The position numbers and the translations under genes were made by a program. A stretch of DNA of 64,000 bases from Wenyingzhuangia marina (GTDB lineage Bacteria; Bacteroidota; Bacteroidia; Flavobacteriales; Flavobacteriaceae): assembly GCF_900130035.1 (NCBI RefSeq), contig NZ_FQXQ01000001.1, positions 310,001-374,000 of the forward strand. The letters are read 5' to 3'. The first letter of the stretch is position 1. Each line of letters begins with the position of its first letter. Shown piece by piece: positions 23,744 through 33,762 of the stretch. Under the pieces are notes generated by a model. It worked only from the letters and a program-made list of their open reading frames with translations, searched no databases and was not told the origin of the DNA.

Positions 23744-23764
23744 ATCATTACTTTTTAAAAATTC

Positions 23765-24811
23765 TTATTTATTTTCAAATCTTTCTATACTGATGTCTTT
23801 AGGCAAAGGTTGATTATTTTCTAAATAATCATATAATTGTTTAGAAACCGTTGGAGCAATCATTACCCCACGTGTTCCCATACCATTAAACACAATTAAA
23901 TTTTGATGCTTTGGGTGTTTTCCAACCAAAGGTCTTCTATCTTTTACCGTTGGTCTTATTCCTCCAAACTGATTTACAATTTCATAAGGAACCTCAATCA
24001 TAGTGTCTAATTTTTCTAACAATTCTTTCCTCCCTTTTTCTGTAGGATCTAAAGTTTTGTCCGTCCAATTAAATGTAGCACCAACCCAATACACATGACC
24101 GCCAGCAGGTAACACAAACAAACTAGATTTTATTTGTTCGGTTAATTGTAAGTCTGGAGCCTTAATAAACAGCATTTCTCCCTTAGTTCCTGTTAAAGGT
24201 AAGTAATTAAAAAATGGATTTTCTTTTAGACCATATCCCTCTGCAAAAATAATTCTACTTGCTTTTATGTCTTTATAAGTAACACTATCTTCTTGAATTT
24301 CCAATTCGTTATATACAAAAGGAATTTCCAAAAATTGTTCTTTCTCTTTTAAATATTCAATATAATCATCTAACACATTTGTTACCAACACACGTCCTGT
24401 TCCATTTACTTTTCCAAAACCTTCATAATGTGTAATTCCGCTCTTTTCTGTTTTGATGATTTTAGGATCCATGTATTTTTCTAACAAGGGATTGTCACAA
24501 GCCATAAACCAATTGTTTTGATCTTCTACCGATTTAAAAACTTTTAGTGTATCAAAAAAAGTAAGATAATCTCCTCCTAACCTTTTACTGATGTCTTTAT
24601 AAAAAGGAAATAAATGCTCCAGTTGTTCATCTGCATTCCACACCGGAGTAAAACGTTTTAAAATAACAGGATTAAAAACGCCAGCCGCCACCCTAGAGGA
24701 AACTTGAGATGCATTATCTAACACTACAAAAGAGTGACCATGATCTTCTAACTCTTTGGAAATAGCCATCCCAGCCAACCCAAAACCAACTATTATATAT
24801 TCTACTTGCAT
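23765..24811 (-). CDS. FAD-dependent oxidoreductase (DAO family)
   Basis: The 348-residue cytoplasmic flavoenzyme has the dinucleotide motif IIVGFGLAGMAISKEL at residues ~5-20. SRVAAGVFNPVIL follows, and the late FAD-binding NGMGTRGVMIAP with GGIRPTVKDRRPLVG is typical of the glycine/D-amino-acid oxidase fold. The substrate is unknown; ThiO-like or D-amino-acid oxidase-like enzymes are the closest classes. It is divergent from the LacI-type regulator, with 117 bases between start codons. Confidence 0.85.
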   Translation of the reverse strand: MQVEYIIVGFGLAGMAISKELEDHGHSFVVLDNASQVSSRVAAGVFNPVILKRFTPVWNADEQLEHLFPFYKDISKRLGGDYLTFFDTLKVFKSVEDQNNWFMACDNPLLEKYMDPKIIKTEKSGITHYEGFGKVNGTGRVLVTNVLDDYIEYLKEKEQFLEIPFVYNELEIQEDSVTYKDIKASRIIFAEGYGLKENPFFNYLPLTGTKGEMLFIKAPDLQLTEQIKSSLFVLPAGGHVYWVGATFNWTDKTLDPTEKGRKELLEKLDTMIEVPYEIVNQFGGIRPTVKDRRPLVGKHPKHQNLIVFNGMGTRGVMIAPTVSKQLYDYLENNQPLPKDISIERFENK

Positions 24812-24872
24812 ACAGCTAATTTACAATTTTAAGAAATCGTTGTATATTAATTTACAACTTATTAATTATGAG

Positions 24873-24880
24873 TATATTTG
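24873..24880 (+). promoter_or_regulatory. -7 element of the lacI-type gene
   Basis: TATATTTG is an exact TAnnTTTG match about 49 nt before the ATG at 24929. Only a weak TTTA is seen at the -33 position. Confidence 0.5.
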
Positions 24881-24928
24881 ACATTGGAACGGAATAGATT
24901 GATTATTTTTTTTCACCAAACATGTAAT

Positions 24929-25978
24929 ATGAAAAAAAAGTTAACCATTAAAGACATTGCCAAGGAACTAAACGTTTCTATTTCAACTGTTTCTAAAGCT
25001 TTAAACGATAGCCATGAAATTGCTGAAGTAACCAAAAAACGTATCCAGGCTTATGCCAAAGAGTTTAAATACAAACCAAATTTTAATGCCCTTAGTTTAA
25101 AGAACAAAAAAACTAAGACCATAGCCGTGTTAATTCCTAACATGCTAAAATATATTTACGCCCAAGTTTTTAATGGCATAGAACAAGTTGCCAACGAAGC
25201 TGGTTATAAAATTATTACCTGTGTTTCTAACGAAAAAACAACCAAAGAAATTGAAATCTTAGAAATGCTATCCAATGGTAGTATTGATGGTTTTATTATT
25301 TCTCCTGCCTTAGAAACCAGTATTAACAAAGATTATATTCATTTTCAAAACGTCATTGATGAAGGTTTTCCTATTGTGATGTTTGATAGAGTTCCTAAAG
25401 AGTTAGAGTGTGACAAAGTGATGATTAAAGATCATAAAGCAACTTTTAATGCGGTGGAACATTTAAAAAACACCGGATGTAAAAACATTGCTTTTATTTC
25501 TACTCACCGAAAACTTGGCAGTACTAAAAAAAGAAAAAAAGGATATTTACAAGCTTTAGAAGAATACAAATTTCCTGTAAACGAAGAACTTATTATAGAT
25601 TTATCTGAGTATAATTACAAAGAATACGAAAAATTACTAACGCCTATTTTAGAAAAAAACAAAATAGATGGAGTCATTACTACCAACGAAGCCACAGCTA
25701 TTGCTGCTCAAAAAGTAGCTTTAAAATTAGGATATAATATTCCTGGTAATTTTTCTGTCATCGCTTTTTCAAATGGAATTTTAGCAAGACATGCTAGCCC
25801 ACAAATGACGACTATTAGTCAACATGGAGAGAAAATGGGAGCAAAAGCTGCTAAATTATTAATTGACAGAATTGAATCCGAAGTTGATAACCTTCCTTAT
25901 GTTACCAAAATCATTAAGACGGATTTGGTCATGAGAAGCTCTACCAAAAACTTTTTAAAGCTTAATTACAATTCATAG
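24929..25978 (+). CDS. LacI-family transcriptional regulator
   Basis: The 349-residue protein has an N-terminal LacI helix-turn-helix with hinge (TIKDIAKELNVSISTVSKAL, residues ~4-23, then KKRIQAYAKEFKYKPN). A periplasmic-binding-protein-like ligand domain follows, starting KTIAVLIPN and including the FDRVP and FISTHRKLGS segments. It probably senses a sugar, but no sugar genes flank it. The ATG at 24929 is used; a TTG start at 24878 would lie inside the promoter -7 box. It is transcribed alone. Confidence 0.92.
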   Translation: MKKKLTIKDIAKELNVSISTVSKALNDSHEIAEVTKKRIQAYAKEFKYKPNFNALSLKNKKTKTIAVLIPNMLKYIYAQVFNGIEQVANEAGYKIITCVSNEKTTKEIEILEMLSNGSIDGFIISPALETSINKDYIHFQNVIDEGFPIVMFDRVPKELECDKVMIKDHKATFNAVEHLKNTGCKNIAFISTHRKLGSTKKRKKGYLQALEEYKFPVNEELIIDLSEYNYKEYEKLLTPILEKNKIDGVITTNEATAIAAQKVALKLGYNIPGNFSVIAFSNGILARHASPQMTTISQHGEKMGAKAAKLLIDRIESEVDNLPYVTKIIKTDLVMRSSTKNFLKLNYNS

Positions 25979-26019
25979 TTATTCATTATAACCTTATCAA
26001 TTTTATCTAACCTACAAAA

Positions 26020-26050
26020 TTGTTATTTCATATTGTGAAATGTACCTTTA
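26020..26050 (+). promoter_or_regulatory. Promoter of the thioesterase gene
   Basis: TTG (26020-26022), a 20-nt spacer and TACCTTTA (26043-26050, one base off TAnnTTTG) lie 18 nt before the start codon. Between the elements TTTCA and TGAAA form a short inverted repeat (26026-26040). Confidence 0.5.
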
Positions 26051-26068
26051 CACAAACATTTAAAACAC

Positions 26069-26464
26069 ATGAGATTTCACACAAGAAAATGGGTAAAACC
26101 CGAAGACTTAAACGCTAATGGAACTTTATTTGGAGGGAAATTATTAGCATGGATAGATGAAGAAGCTGCTTTGTATTCTATTATACAACTTGAAAATAGT
26201 AAAGTGGTAACTAAATACATGTCTGAAATTAACTTTTTAAGCTCTGCAAGACAAGGAGATATTGTTGAAATAGGAATGGAAGTAGAAAAATTTGGTAAAT
26301 CTTCTTTAACTTTAAATTGTGAAGTTAGAAACAAAATGACGAGAGAAACTATTATCAAAGTAGACAACATCATTATGGTCAATTTAGGAGATGATGGAAA
26401 ACCAAAACCACATGGTAAAACAGAAGTGGAATTTGTAAAAGACCGATTAAACAACGATAAATAA
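26069..26464 (+). CDS. Hotdog-fold acyl-CoA thioesterase
   Basis: The 131-residue cytoplasmic protein has the YciA/BFIT-type hotdog core: NANGTLFGGKLLAWIDEEAA at about residues 15-35, carrying the substrate Asn/Gly and catalytic Asp region, then a VEIGMEVEKFGKSSL strand. It hydrolyses acyl-CoA thioesters; chain length cannot be predicted. It is a single gene with its own promoter and a strong terminator. A long minus-strand frame across it is a shadow. Confidence 0.9.
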   Translation: MRFHTRKWVKPEDLNANGTLFGGKLLAWIDEEAALYSIIQLENSKVVTKYMSEINFLSSARQGDIVEIGMEVEKFGKSSLTLNCEVRNKMTRETIIKVDNIIMVNLGDDGKPKPHGKTEVEFVKDRLNNDK

Positions 26465-26470
26465 TCTCAT

Positions 26471-26502
26471 AAAAAAAGCGACTCACCTGAGTCGCTTTTT
26501 TT
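26471..26502. terminator. Bidirectional terminator
   Basis: A 15-bp perfect inverted repeat (A-run, GCGACTCA with TGAGTCGC, T-run) lies between the convergent thioesterase and yqeY genes. T-runs on both strands allow use in both directions. Confidence 0.92.
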
Positions 26503-26518
26503 ATCTTCTTAAATCTTT

Positions 26519-26968
26519 TTAAGACAATAACTGTTTAATTACTACAGAAATCGCTTTTCCATCAGCTTTTCCAGCAAATTGTTGAGAAGCAATCCCCATT
26601 AATTTTCCCATATCTTTGATTGATGAAGCTCCTGTTTCAGAAATTAATTTGGTCAATGCTGCTTTTAACTCCTCTTCACTCATTTGTTCTGGTAAAAACT
26701 GAGATATAATTTCCGCTTGTGCTATTTCTGGTTCAGCCAAATCAGTTCTTCCTTGTTCAGTATATAAAGTAGCGGAATCTTTACGCTGTTTTACCAATTT
26801 TTGCAACAATTTAATCTCAGCATCTTCAGTTAATTCTTCCTTAGCTCCATTTTCTGTTTGTGCTAGTAAAATTGCTGATTTTACAGCTCTTAATGCTTCT
26901 AATGCTACGGTATCTTTTGCTCTCATAGCATCTTTCATTTTTGCCATGACTTCTGTTGATAAACTCAT
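26519..26968 (-). CDS. GatB/YqeY-domain protein
   Basis: The 149-residue cytoplasmic protein is a free-standing YqeY-type domain related to the tail of the GatB amidotransferase subunit. KMKDAMRAKDTVALEALRAVKSA is at the N-terminus, IISQFLPEQMSEEEL in the middle and DMGKLMG near the end. The specific role is unknown. The ATG at 26968 (MSLSTEVMAKMK) is chosen; an in-frame ATG at 27016 falls within the ftsZ terminator. A -7 element at 26995-27002 indicates separate transcription from ftsZ. Confidence 0.88.
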   Translation of the reverse strand: MSLSTEVMAKMKDAMRAKDTVALEALRAVKSAILLAQTENGAKEELTEDAEIKLLQKLVKQRKDSATLYTEQGRTDLAEPEIAQAEIISQFLPEQMSEEELKAALTKLISETGASSIKDMGKLMGIASQQFAGKADGKAISVVIKQLLS

Positions 26969-26994
26969 TTTATTTGGATTTGATGATTGGATTA

Positions 26995-27002
26995 CAAAAG
27001 TA
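26995..27002 (-). promoter_or_regulatory. -7 element of the yqeY-type gene
   Basis: The minus strand reads TACTTTTG (TAnnTTTG), located between the ftsZ terminator and the ATG at 26968. The leader would be about 20 nt. Confidence 0.5.
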
Positions 27003-27007
27003 TTAAA

Positions 27008-27032
27008 AAAACCCAACCAATGGTCGGGTTTT
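27008..27032 (-). terminator. Terminator of the dcw cluster (after ftsZ)
   Basis: A 10-bp stem with one internal mismatch (AAAACCC-A-ACC with GGT-C-GGGTTTT, loop AAT) is followed on the minus strand by a run of T. It lies 29 bases beyond the ftsZ stop codon. Confidence 0.82.
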
Positions 27033-27061
27033 AAAGCACTTGTTTTTATATATAACTAAGA

Positions 27062-29197
27062 CTAATCTACATTGTCATGTAAAAAAGAATTATTTTTTCT
27101 AATCGTTACCTCATTGTCTTTGTCAACATCAATAGAAGTTCTTGATTTATTGTTTACATCTTGTTTACTGTGTAACTCCAAACCTAATCTTTTATAGGCC
27201 GGTTCTTTTTCAATATCATCAATTACATCTTCATTAAACGCAGAAGTTTTAAATCTGTGATTGTATTTTTTAAAGGTGTTCTTACGCTTTTCAGCGCTAC
27301 GCTGTACTTCAGATATAGTTAAATTTAACGGAGAAACTTCTTCATGATCAATCACCTCCATTTGTTTTGGCTCTCTAACCTGAAATCTAATTTCCTCCAC
27401 ATCGTTCACCTCTATTTCTTCAATTTTCTTCTTCATTTCTAAAGAAGATGAATTCTTTATAGTTGGCTGTACATCAAACTGATCTAAAGTATATCTTTTA
27501 ATTCCTGATAAACTTTCTTCTTGCTTTGCAATTGGTTTTGCAGATATTTCTTTGGCTTCTACAACTTCTATTTCATTTACATCCTCTTCCTCATCTTCTA
27601 AAACATAAACTGTTTTTTTAGGAGTTGCTATTTCTTTTCTTTCAAAAACAACTTCCTCAGCATCAATTACTGGTAAATCAAATACATTAAACACTTCTTC
27701 TTTGGCTTCGTATTTAATTTCCTCAGCATCTATAACAGGAATATCAAAAATGTTGATAGGCTCCTCTTTTTTAACCTCAACGACTGAATTTACCGGTAAA
27801 TCAAAAACATTTACTTTGGCAACAGGTTCTTCGTCTAATTCTGAAAATAAATTTGGCGTGATGTCATTAATTACAAAATCATCTTCACTAACAAAATCAT
27901 AGGATTCTTCTTCTTCAACTATCTCCTCTACTTCCTTTTTAACTTCATCAAAAACAACCTCTATATTTTCAACAGCAGATGTTGTTTCAATCAACTCATT
28001 CTCTATTTGTTTTTTGGGTGTAAAAACCACTTCTTCTGGTTCTTCTTCCAATAACTGATGCACAACCTTTTTCTCTTCAATAGGCTCTTCTATAATACGA
28101 GTGGTTCTTGGTCTTACTATCGTTTGTTCATCCTCAAAATTATAATGAGCTGTTTGTTCGTTGTTTAAAGTATGATATACTTTTTTAACTTCAGTGTTGG
28201 TAATATCTCTTTGTTGATCTATCGCAAAACCAGTAGCAACAACCGTTACTGCAATAGCATCACCTAAAGATTCATCTTCTCCAACCCCCATAATAATGTT
28301 GGCTTCGTAACCAGCTTCTTCTTGAATAAAATCGTTAATCTCTCCAATCTCATCCAAAGTAACTTCATCAGCTCCAGAAACAATTAGCAACAATACGTTT
28401 TTTGCTCCTCTAATTTTGTTATCATTTAACAATGGAGAATCTAAAGCTTTTTTAATTGCATTCTGAGCTCTGTTCTCTCCTGCTTCTTTTGATGACCCCA
28501 TGATGGCTGTACCACTATTAGAAAGTACTGTTTTAGCATCATGTAAATCTATGTTTTGTTTGTAGTGATGTGTAATTACTTCTGCAATTCCTCTTGATGC
28601 AGTAGACAATACCTCATCTGCTTTTGAGAAACCTGCTTTGAATCCTAAATTACCATACACCTCTCTTAATTTGTTATTGTTAATAACAATTAAAGAATCT
28701 ACATTTTCTCTAAGCTCGTCAATCCCTTTTTGAGCTTGTTTGGCACGCATTCTACCCTCAAACTGAAACGGCATGGTAACAATCCCAACTGTTAAAATGT
28801 CCATTTTTTTAGCAATACCCGCAATAATTGGTGCAGCACCTGTACCTGTACCACCTCCCATACCAGCAGTAATAAATACCATTTTAGTTTGCGAAGTCAA
28901 CATTTTCTGAATCTCTTCAATGCTTTCTTGCGCTGCTTTTTCACCAACCTCAGGATTTGCACCTGCTCCTAATCCAGAAGTTAAACTAACTCCTAACTGA
29001 ATTTTATTAGGTACAGGACTATTTTGTAAAGCTTGTGCATCTGTATTACAGATCACAAAATCTACTCCTTTTATGTCTTGGGTAAACATGTGGTTCACGG
29101 CATTGCTACCTCCACCACCAACTCCTATAACTTTTATAGAACTTGATTGTGATTTTGGCATATCGAATGCAACGTTGTTAAATGGTGTATCGCTCAT
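27062..29197 (-). CDS. ftsZ: Cell-division GTPase FtsZ with very long C-terminal linker
   Basis: FtsZ polymerises into the division ring at mid-cell. The GTPase core fills about residues 20-330, with [10 protein letters not shown], the tubulin signature [22 protein letters not shown] and [10 protein letters not shown] visible. The protein is 711 residues, against about 380 in E. coli, because a roughly 340-residue acidic disordered linker follows. Within it a FDxPV unit occurs three times (about residues 460-512). The end carries a short conserved peptide ([11 protein letters not shown]) and a polar tail. It is the last gene of the dcw cluster, after ftsA with a 25-base gap. Confidence 0.96.
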   Translation of the reverse strand: MSDTPFNNVAFDMPKSQSSSIKVIGVGGGGSNAVNHMFTQDIKGVDFVICNTDAQALQNSPVPNKIQLGVSLTSGLGAGANPEVGEKAAQESIEEIQKMLTSQTKMVFITAGMGGGTGTGAAPIIAGIAKKMDILTVGIVTMPFQFEGRMRAKQAQKGIDELRENVDSLIVINNNKLREVYGNLGFKAGFSKADEVLSTASRGIAEVITHHYKQNIDLHDAKTVLSNSGTAIMGSSKEAGENRAQNAIKKALDSPLLNDNKIRGAKNVLLLIVSGADEVTLDEIGEINDFIQEEAGYEANIIMGVGEDESLGDAIAVTVVATGFAIDQQRDITNTEVKKVYHTLNNEQTAHYNFEDEQTIVRPRTTRIIEEPIEEKKVVHQLLEEEPEEVVFTPKKQIENELIETTSAVENIEVVFDEVKKEVEEIVEEEESYDFVSEDDFVINDITPNLFSELDEEPVAKVNVFDLPVNSVVEVKKEEPINIFDIPVIDAEEIKYEAKEEVFNVFDLPVIDAEEVVFERKEIATPKKTVYVLEDEEEDVNEIEVVEAKEISAKPIAKQEESLSGIKRYTLDQFDVQPTIKNSSSLEMKKKIEEIEVNDVEEIRFQVREPKQMEVIDHEEVSPLNLTISEVQRSAEKRKNTFKKYNHRFKTSAFNEDVIDDIEKEPAYKRLGLELHSKQDVNNKSRTSIDVDKDNEVTIRKNNSFLHDNVD

Positions 29198-29222
29198 AAT
29201 AAATGGGATTTATGGGTGAATG

Positions 29223-30590
29223 TTATTCTGCTTCGTTTAAAAAATCTTTTAATCCAGAGGTAAACTTATCTAACCAAGATTTTTTATTTACTTTTTGCTT
29301 TGGTTGTTTTACAGTTTTAGGCTCTTCCATTATTTCTGGTTCTTCCTGATGCGCTGCAATTGTTTCTTCTTTTTTCTGTTCTATTTTTTCAAAAACGGGT
29401 TCTTCTGGAGCTGCTGGTTGTTGCTTTGGCATTTTTTCCAATCCTTCCATTAACAAACCTACAGCTGTTGCAAACACAGGACTTGATAATGATTCATCTG
29501 AACCACCAGCCAAATGCTCGTTAGGATATCCTATTCTGGTATCCATTCCTGTAATATACTCTACCAATTGCTTTAAATGTTTTACTTGTGCACCTCCACC
29601 AGTTAATACAATTCCAGCAATTAATTTTCCGTTCTGAGTATCGTGTCCATAGTTTTTAATCTCTAAATACACTTGCTCAATAATTTCTGTAATACGAGCA
29701 TGGATTACTTGAGACAAACTTTTTAAAGTAATTTCTTTTGGTTCTCTTCCTCTTAATCCTGGAATAGAAACAATTTCATTGTCTTTATTTTCCCCAGGCC
29801 AAGCCGATCCAAATTTTACTTTTAGCAACTCTGCTTGTTTTTCTATAATTGAAAAACCTTCTTTAATATCTTCTGTGATGACATTTCCTCCAAAAGGAAT
29901 GACTGCTGTATGGCGAATAATTCCATCTTTAAAAATAGCCAAATCTGTCGTTCCACCTCCTATATCAATCAATGCAACTCCAGCTTCTTTTTCCTCGTGA
30001 CTCAATACAGCCTCTGCAGAAGCCAATGGTTCTAAGGTGATGGCTGACAATCCTAAACCTGAATTGGTCACACATCTCCCAATATTTTTTATTTGAGAAA
30101 CCTGACCTACTACTACGTGAAAATTAGCTTCTAATCTCCCTCCATACATTCCGATAGGCTCAGAAACATCTGCTTGACTATCTACCTTAAATTCTTGAGG
30201 TAACACATGTATAATTTCTTCACCCGGCAACATCACCAACTTGTGAACTTGATTGATTAAGTTCTCTATATCTTTTTCATCAATTACCTCCTCGGCATCT
30301 TGTCTTGTAATATAATCACTATGGTGAATACTTCTGATATGATGTCCAGCAATCCCCACAGTAACCGTATCAATTTTTAATCCTGATACATTTTCCGCTT
30401 CTTCAACAGCTTGTTGAATAGATTGTATGGTTTGTGTAATATTATTTACAACCCCTCTTTTTACTCCTAGGCTTTTTGCTTTTCCTATCCCTAAAACTTC
30501 AATTTTACCATACTCGTTTTCACGACCAATCATGGCAACAATTTTAGTTGTTCCAATATCTAATCCAATAGCAATGCGGTTATTTTCCAT
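29223..30590 (-). CDS. ftsA: Cell-division protein FtsA
   Basis: FtsA is an actin-like ATPase that tethers FtsZ to the membrane; this copy has ~455 residues. Phosphate motif IGLDIGTTKIVAMIG is near the N-terminus, the second phosphate motif ALIDIGGGTTDLAIF at about residue 205, and the adenosine motif VLTGGGAQVKHL near 330. The last ~16 residues (WLDKFTSGLKDFLNEA) form the amphipathic membrane-binding helix. The ATG at 30590 is preferred because AAGGTAAGG, a good ribosome site, precedes it; an ATG at 30614 would overlap ftsQ. Confidence 0.95.
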   Translation of the reverse strand: MENNRIAIGLDIGTTKIVAMIGRENEYGKIEVLGIGKAKSLGVKRGVVNNITQTIQSIQQAVEEAENVSGLKIDTVTVGIAGHHIRSIHHSDYITRQDAEEVIDEKDIENLINQVHKLVMLPGEEIIHVLPQEFKVDSQADVSEPIGMYGGRLEANFHVVVGQVSQIKNIGRCVTNSGLGLSAITLEPLASAEAVLSHEEKEAGVALIDIGGGTTDLAIFKDGIIRHTAVIPFGGNVITEDIKEGFSIIEKQAELLKVKFGSAWPGENKDNEIVSIPGLRGREPKEITLKSLSQVIHARITEIIEQVYLEIKNYGHDTQNGKLIAGIVLTGGGAQVKHLKQLVEYITGMDTRIGYPNEHLAGGSDESLSSPVFATAVGLLMEGLEKMPKQQPAAPEEPVFEKIEQKKEETIAAHQEEPEIMEEPKTVKQPKQKVNKKSWLDKFTSGLKDFLNEAE

Positions 30591-30597
30591 CCTTACC

Positions 30598-31314
30598 TTA
30601 TTTTGAGCACACAACTTGATTGTTGTACTGTAAATCTATTTTTTTGAAAGTGGCAGACAAACTATCTTTTTCCATATAGTTGTAAAACACTTTTAATTTC
30701 TTTAATTTATCAGAAGTATTATTCAATCCTCCTAACAATACTTGTTGATGATTGAATCTGGTTTGTAACCAATATCCTTCTTTATCTTTTTTAATAGCCA
30801 CCACTAACTTGGTAAAAAACTCATCTTGATGAATTTTTTGAATTAATGGAAATACTTCTTCTGACTTTATAAAGCCATTTTTGTTGTTGATTATTGGAAC
30901 TCTTGCCGAATAACTCTTAGACAAAGGCATTTTTAATCCCTTTGAGTCTATATAAAAAACACCGTTTTGACTGTACTCTCTAGCAAGTGGTTTACGTTGT
31001 ATTACACTCACTTTCAAATCACCAACTACCCCTACAGATACCTGAGCGGTTTCCACCATAGGGTGTGATTGCACCATCTGTTCCAACTCTTGTAAATTTA
31101 TCAAGGATTTTGCTTGGTTTCGTACTCCCTTCTTATTTTGTATTAACAAGTTATCAACCATTTGATGTGTTAAAAATAAATTGTCTTCATTGGCAAAAAC
31201 AATATCTATATTTTCTATTTTACGCATCGAATTTCTTTTGGATGTGAATCCAAAAATAAATCCTATAAACAATAGAAAGAGTACTGTTTTTATGTAGACA
31301 AAATATTTTTTCAT
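30598..31314 (-). CDS. ftsQ: Cell-division protein FtsQ
   Basis: This 238-residue bitopic protein has one transmembrane helix at residues ~5-25, then a POTRA-like domain and a beta domain in the periplasm (VEIxxRKPLAREY core). FtsQ links early and late division proteins with FtsL. Sequence similarity in this family is low, so identification rests on topology plus position between murC and ftsA, where ftsQ is found throughout the phylum. The stop lies 7 bases before the ftsA start. Confidence 0.9.
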   Translation of the reverse strand: MKKYFVYIKTVLFLLFIGFIFGFTSKRNSMRKIENIDIVFANEDNLFLTHQMVDNLLIQNKKGVRNQAKSLINLQELEQMVQSHPMVETAQVSVGVVGDLKVSVIQRKPLAREYSQNGVFYIDSKGLKMPLSKSYSARVPIINNKNGFIKSEEVFPLIQKIHQDEFFTKLVVAIKKDKEGYWLQTRFNHQQVLLGGLNNTSDKLKKLKVFYNYMEKDSLSATFKKIDLQYNNQVVCSK

Positions 31315-31331
31315 CTGTTAATATTCGTTAC

Positions 31332-32672
31332 TTAATTATTTAATACCGTTGTTACTTCTTCTACCAAAACACCGATATCTCCGGCACCAATCATCACTAC
31401 AACGGTAGCATCGGTATTTTTAATACTAATAATTGCGTTTTCTTTTGTTTGCAATGATTTATTTTGATTGTCAATTTTACCCAACAACCAACTTGATGTA
31501 ACCCCTTCCATTGGTAACTCTCTAGCAGGGTAAATATCTAATAAAATTACTTCGTCAAATTTCGATAAACTTTTGGCAAAATCATCAATAAAATCTCTAG
31601 TTCTGCTAAATAAATGTGGCTGAAAAACCGCTAATATTTTTTGATTTGGATACATTTCTCTTACCGCATTTTCAACCGCCTCAATTTCAGTAGGATGATG
31701 TGCATAATCATCAATCAGCACAAAATCATCTTGCTTTATTTTATACGAAAATCTTCTTTTTACTCCTCTGTAAGAATTCAATGCTTCTTTTATGCCTTCT
31801 AAACTCAATCCATGTTTTTCTGCCATGGCTATAGACACCAAAGCATTGGAAACATTGTGTCTTCCTGGTAAATGAAAAATCACATCTTTCACAAATCCGT
31901 TCGGTGTTTTTACATCAAACACAAAAGAACCTTGTTCTATCTTTATATTCTGAGCAATATAATCTGCCTCTTCTTCCACTCCGTAAGTCAAACCCTCAAC
32001 AGGCAATCCTTTTTTTACAATTAAAGTATCCGACACTTTGTTAGCAAACTCTCTAAACGAAGTTTCTAAAGCTTCTTTCTCTCCATAAATGTCTAGGTGA
32101 TCTGCATCCATGTTAGTAATGCAAGCCACGTTTGGAGATAGTTGTAAAAACGAACGATCAAACTCATCTGCTTCTACTACTGATATTTTATCTTCTCCTA
32201 ATATCAAATTAGAATTATAATTCTCTGTAATCCCTCCTAAAAACGAGGTTGCTCCAGTACCACAAACATGCATAATATGTCCTAAAATAGACGAGGTAGT
32301 CGTTTTTCCATGGGTTCCTGCCACTGCATAACAAATGGTGTTTTTGGTAATCAACCCTAAAAGTGCTGATCTTTTTAACACCTCAAAACCGTTCTGCTGA
32401 AAGTAGTTTAATATTTTACCATCCTTAGGAATGGCAGGCGTATAGACCACCAATGTTTTTTCTGGATTTAAAAATGATTCCTCAATCGTAGTAACTTCAT
32501 CCACAAAAGAGATTTTAACTCCTTGTTCATTCAATGCTTTGGTCACTACCGATGGGGTTTTATCATAACCAGACACCAATTTTCCATTCGCCACAAAATA
32601 GCTAGCAATGGCACTCATTCCAATACCACCAATTCCTACAAAGTAGATGTTATGTATGTTGTTTAATTCCAC
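31332..32672 (-). CDS. murC: UDP-N-acetylmuramate--L-alanine ligase
   Basis: MurC adds L-alanine to UDP-MurNAc in the cytoplasm; this copy has 446 residues. The N-terminal Rossmann motif is [13 protein letters not shown], the ATP loop [14 protein letters not shown] is near residue 120, and [10 protein letters not shown] marks the Mur ligase C-terminal region. Its start overlaps the murG end by 10 bases, which implies coupled translation. Confidence 0.96.
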   Translation of the reverse strand: MELNNIHNIYFVGIGGIGMSAIASYFVANGKLVSGYDKTPSVVTKALNEQGVKISFVDEVTTIEESFLNPEKTLVVYTPAIPKDGKILNYFQQNGFEVLKRSALLGLITKNTICYAVAGTHGKTTTSSILGHIMHVCGTGATSFLGGITENYNSNLILGEDKISVVEADEFDRSFLQLSPNVACITNMDADHLDIYGEKEALETSFREFANKVSDTLIVKKGLPVEGLTYGVEEEADYIAQNIKIEQGSFVFDVKTPNGFVKDVIFHLPGRHNVSNALVSIAMAEKHGLSLEGIKEALNSYRGVKRRFSYKIKQDDFVLIDDYAHHPTEIEAVENAVREMYPNQKILAVFQPHLFSRTRDFIDDFAKSLSKFDEVILLDIYPARELPMEGVTSSWLLGKIDNQNKSLQTKENAIISIKNTDATVVVMIGAGDIGVLVEEVTTVLNN

Positions 32673-33760
32673 TTGGCTATTTTTTCGATTTCTTCAACAA
32701 TTCTTTTGGTTGCCTCTGGTCTTGCCAAAGCTTTCATATTATGACACATTTGATTTACATTGTCTTCATTTTGCAACAAATACTGCACTTTGGTCATCAA
32801 ATATTCTTTCTCTGTTTCTTTTAACATAATGGCTGCATTTTTATTCACAATGGCCATTGCATTTTTAGTTTGATGGTCTTCTGCCACATTAGGTGATGGC
32901 ATAAATATCACTGGTTTTCCTACAATACATAATTCAGACACAGAACTAGCTCCTGCTCTGGACACAATAATATCTGCAGCCGCATAAGCCAAATCCATTT
33001 TTGACAAATAAGCATGTGTTTGTACCCCCTCCAATTCACCAAACTTTTTATATTCTTTGATATAAAACTTACCCGTTTGCCATATGATTTGAATTTGTTG
33101 AGCAAGCAAACCTTTAACATTATTTTCAATCATTTGATTGATGGCTCTAGCTCCTAAACTTCCTCCTAAAACCAACAATGTTTTTTTATTAGGATCTAAC
33201 TTAAAAAAAACTTGTGCTTCAGCTCTTTTTGAACTCACATTTAACAAATCTTGTCTTACAGGATTTCCGGTAAAGACAATTTTATCACTTGGAAAATAAC
33301 GTTGCATGTTTTCATAAGCCACACAAACCTTATTTACTTTTTTTGATAATATTTTATTGGTAATTCCTGCATGAGAATTTTGTTCCTGAATTAAACACGG
33401 AACTCCTTTTTTACTAGCCACATGCAATACAGGCCCACTAGCAAAACCACCAGTTCCTATCACTACATCTGGTTTAAACTGACGTACAATTTTTTTAGAT
33501 CTCCAAATACTGTTGATTAACTTTATAGGAAATAGCATGTTTTTAAATGTTAAACTGCGCTGTAAACCCGCAATCCACAATCCTTTAATTGGATAACCTG
33601 CATGAGGCACTTTTTCCATTTCCATTTTATCCTGAGCACCTACAAATAAAAACTCAGCATCGGCATAACGAAGTTTTAATTCGTTCGCAATGGCAATGGC
33701 AGGATAAATATGTCCTCCTGTACCTCCTCCGCTAATCAATATTTTTTTAATCTTGCTCAT
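32663..33760 (-). CDS. murG: Undecaprenyl-PP-MurNAc-pentapeptide GlcNAc transferase
   Basis: MurG makes lipid II from lipid I on the inner face of the membrane; this copy has 365 residues. The GT28 N-terminal loop [30 protein letters not shown] and the C-terminal [12 protein letters not shown] with EDHQTKNA are visible. It is spaced 2 bases from ftsW and overlaps murC. Confidence 0.96.
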   Translation of the reverse strand: MSKIKKILISGGGTGGHIYPAIAIANELKLRYADAEFLFVGAQDKMEMEKVPHAGYPIKGLWIAGLQRSLTFKNMLFPIKLINSIWRSKKIVRQFKPDVVIGTGGFASGPVLHVASKKGVPCLIQEQNSHAGITNKILSKKVNKVCVAYENMQRYFPSDKIVFTGNPVRQDLLNVSSKRAEAQVFFKLDPNKKTLLVLGGSLGARAINQMIENNVKGLLAQQIQIIWQTGKFYIKEYKKFGELEGVQTHAYLSKMDLAYAAADIIVSRAGASSVSELCIVGKPVIFMPSPNVAEDHQTKNAMAIVNKNAAIMLKETEKEYLMTKVQYLLQNEDNVNQMCHNMKALARPEATKRIVEEIEKIAKWN

Positions 33761-33762
33761 AA

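Noticed and set aside
24878-24928. Upstream TTG start for the LacI-type regulator
   Set aside because: The TTG is part of the TATATTTG promoter element, and LacI proteins begin just before the helix-turn-helix.
26077-26454. 125-codon minus-strand frame
   Set aside because: It is antisense to the clear hotdog thioesterase gene and has no recognisable domain.
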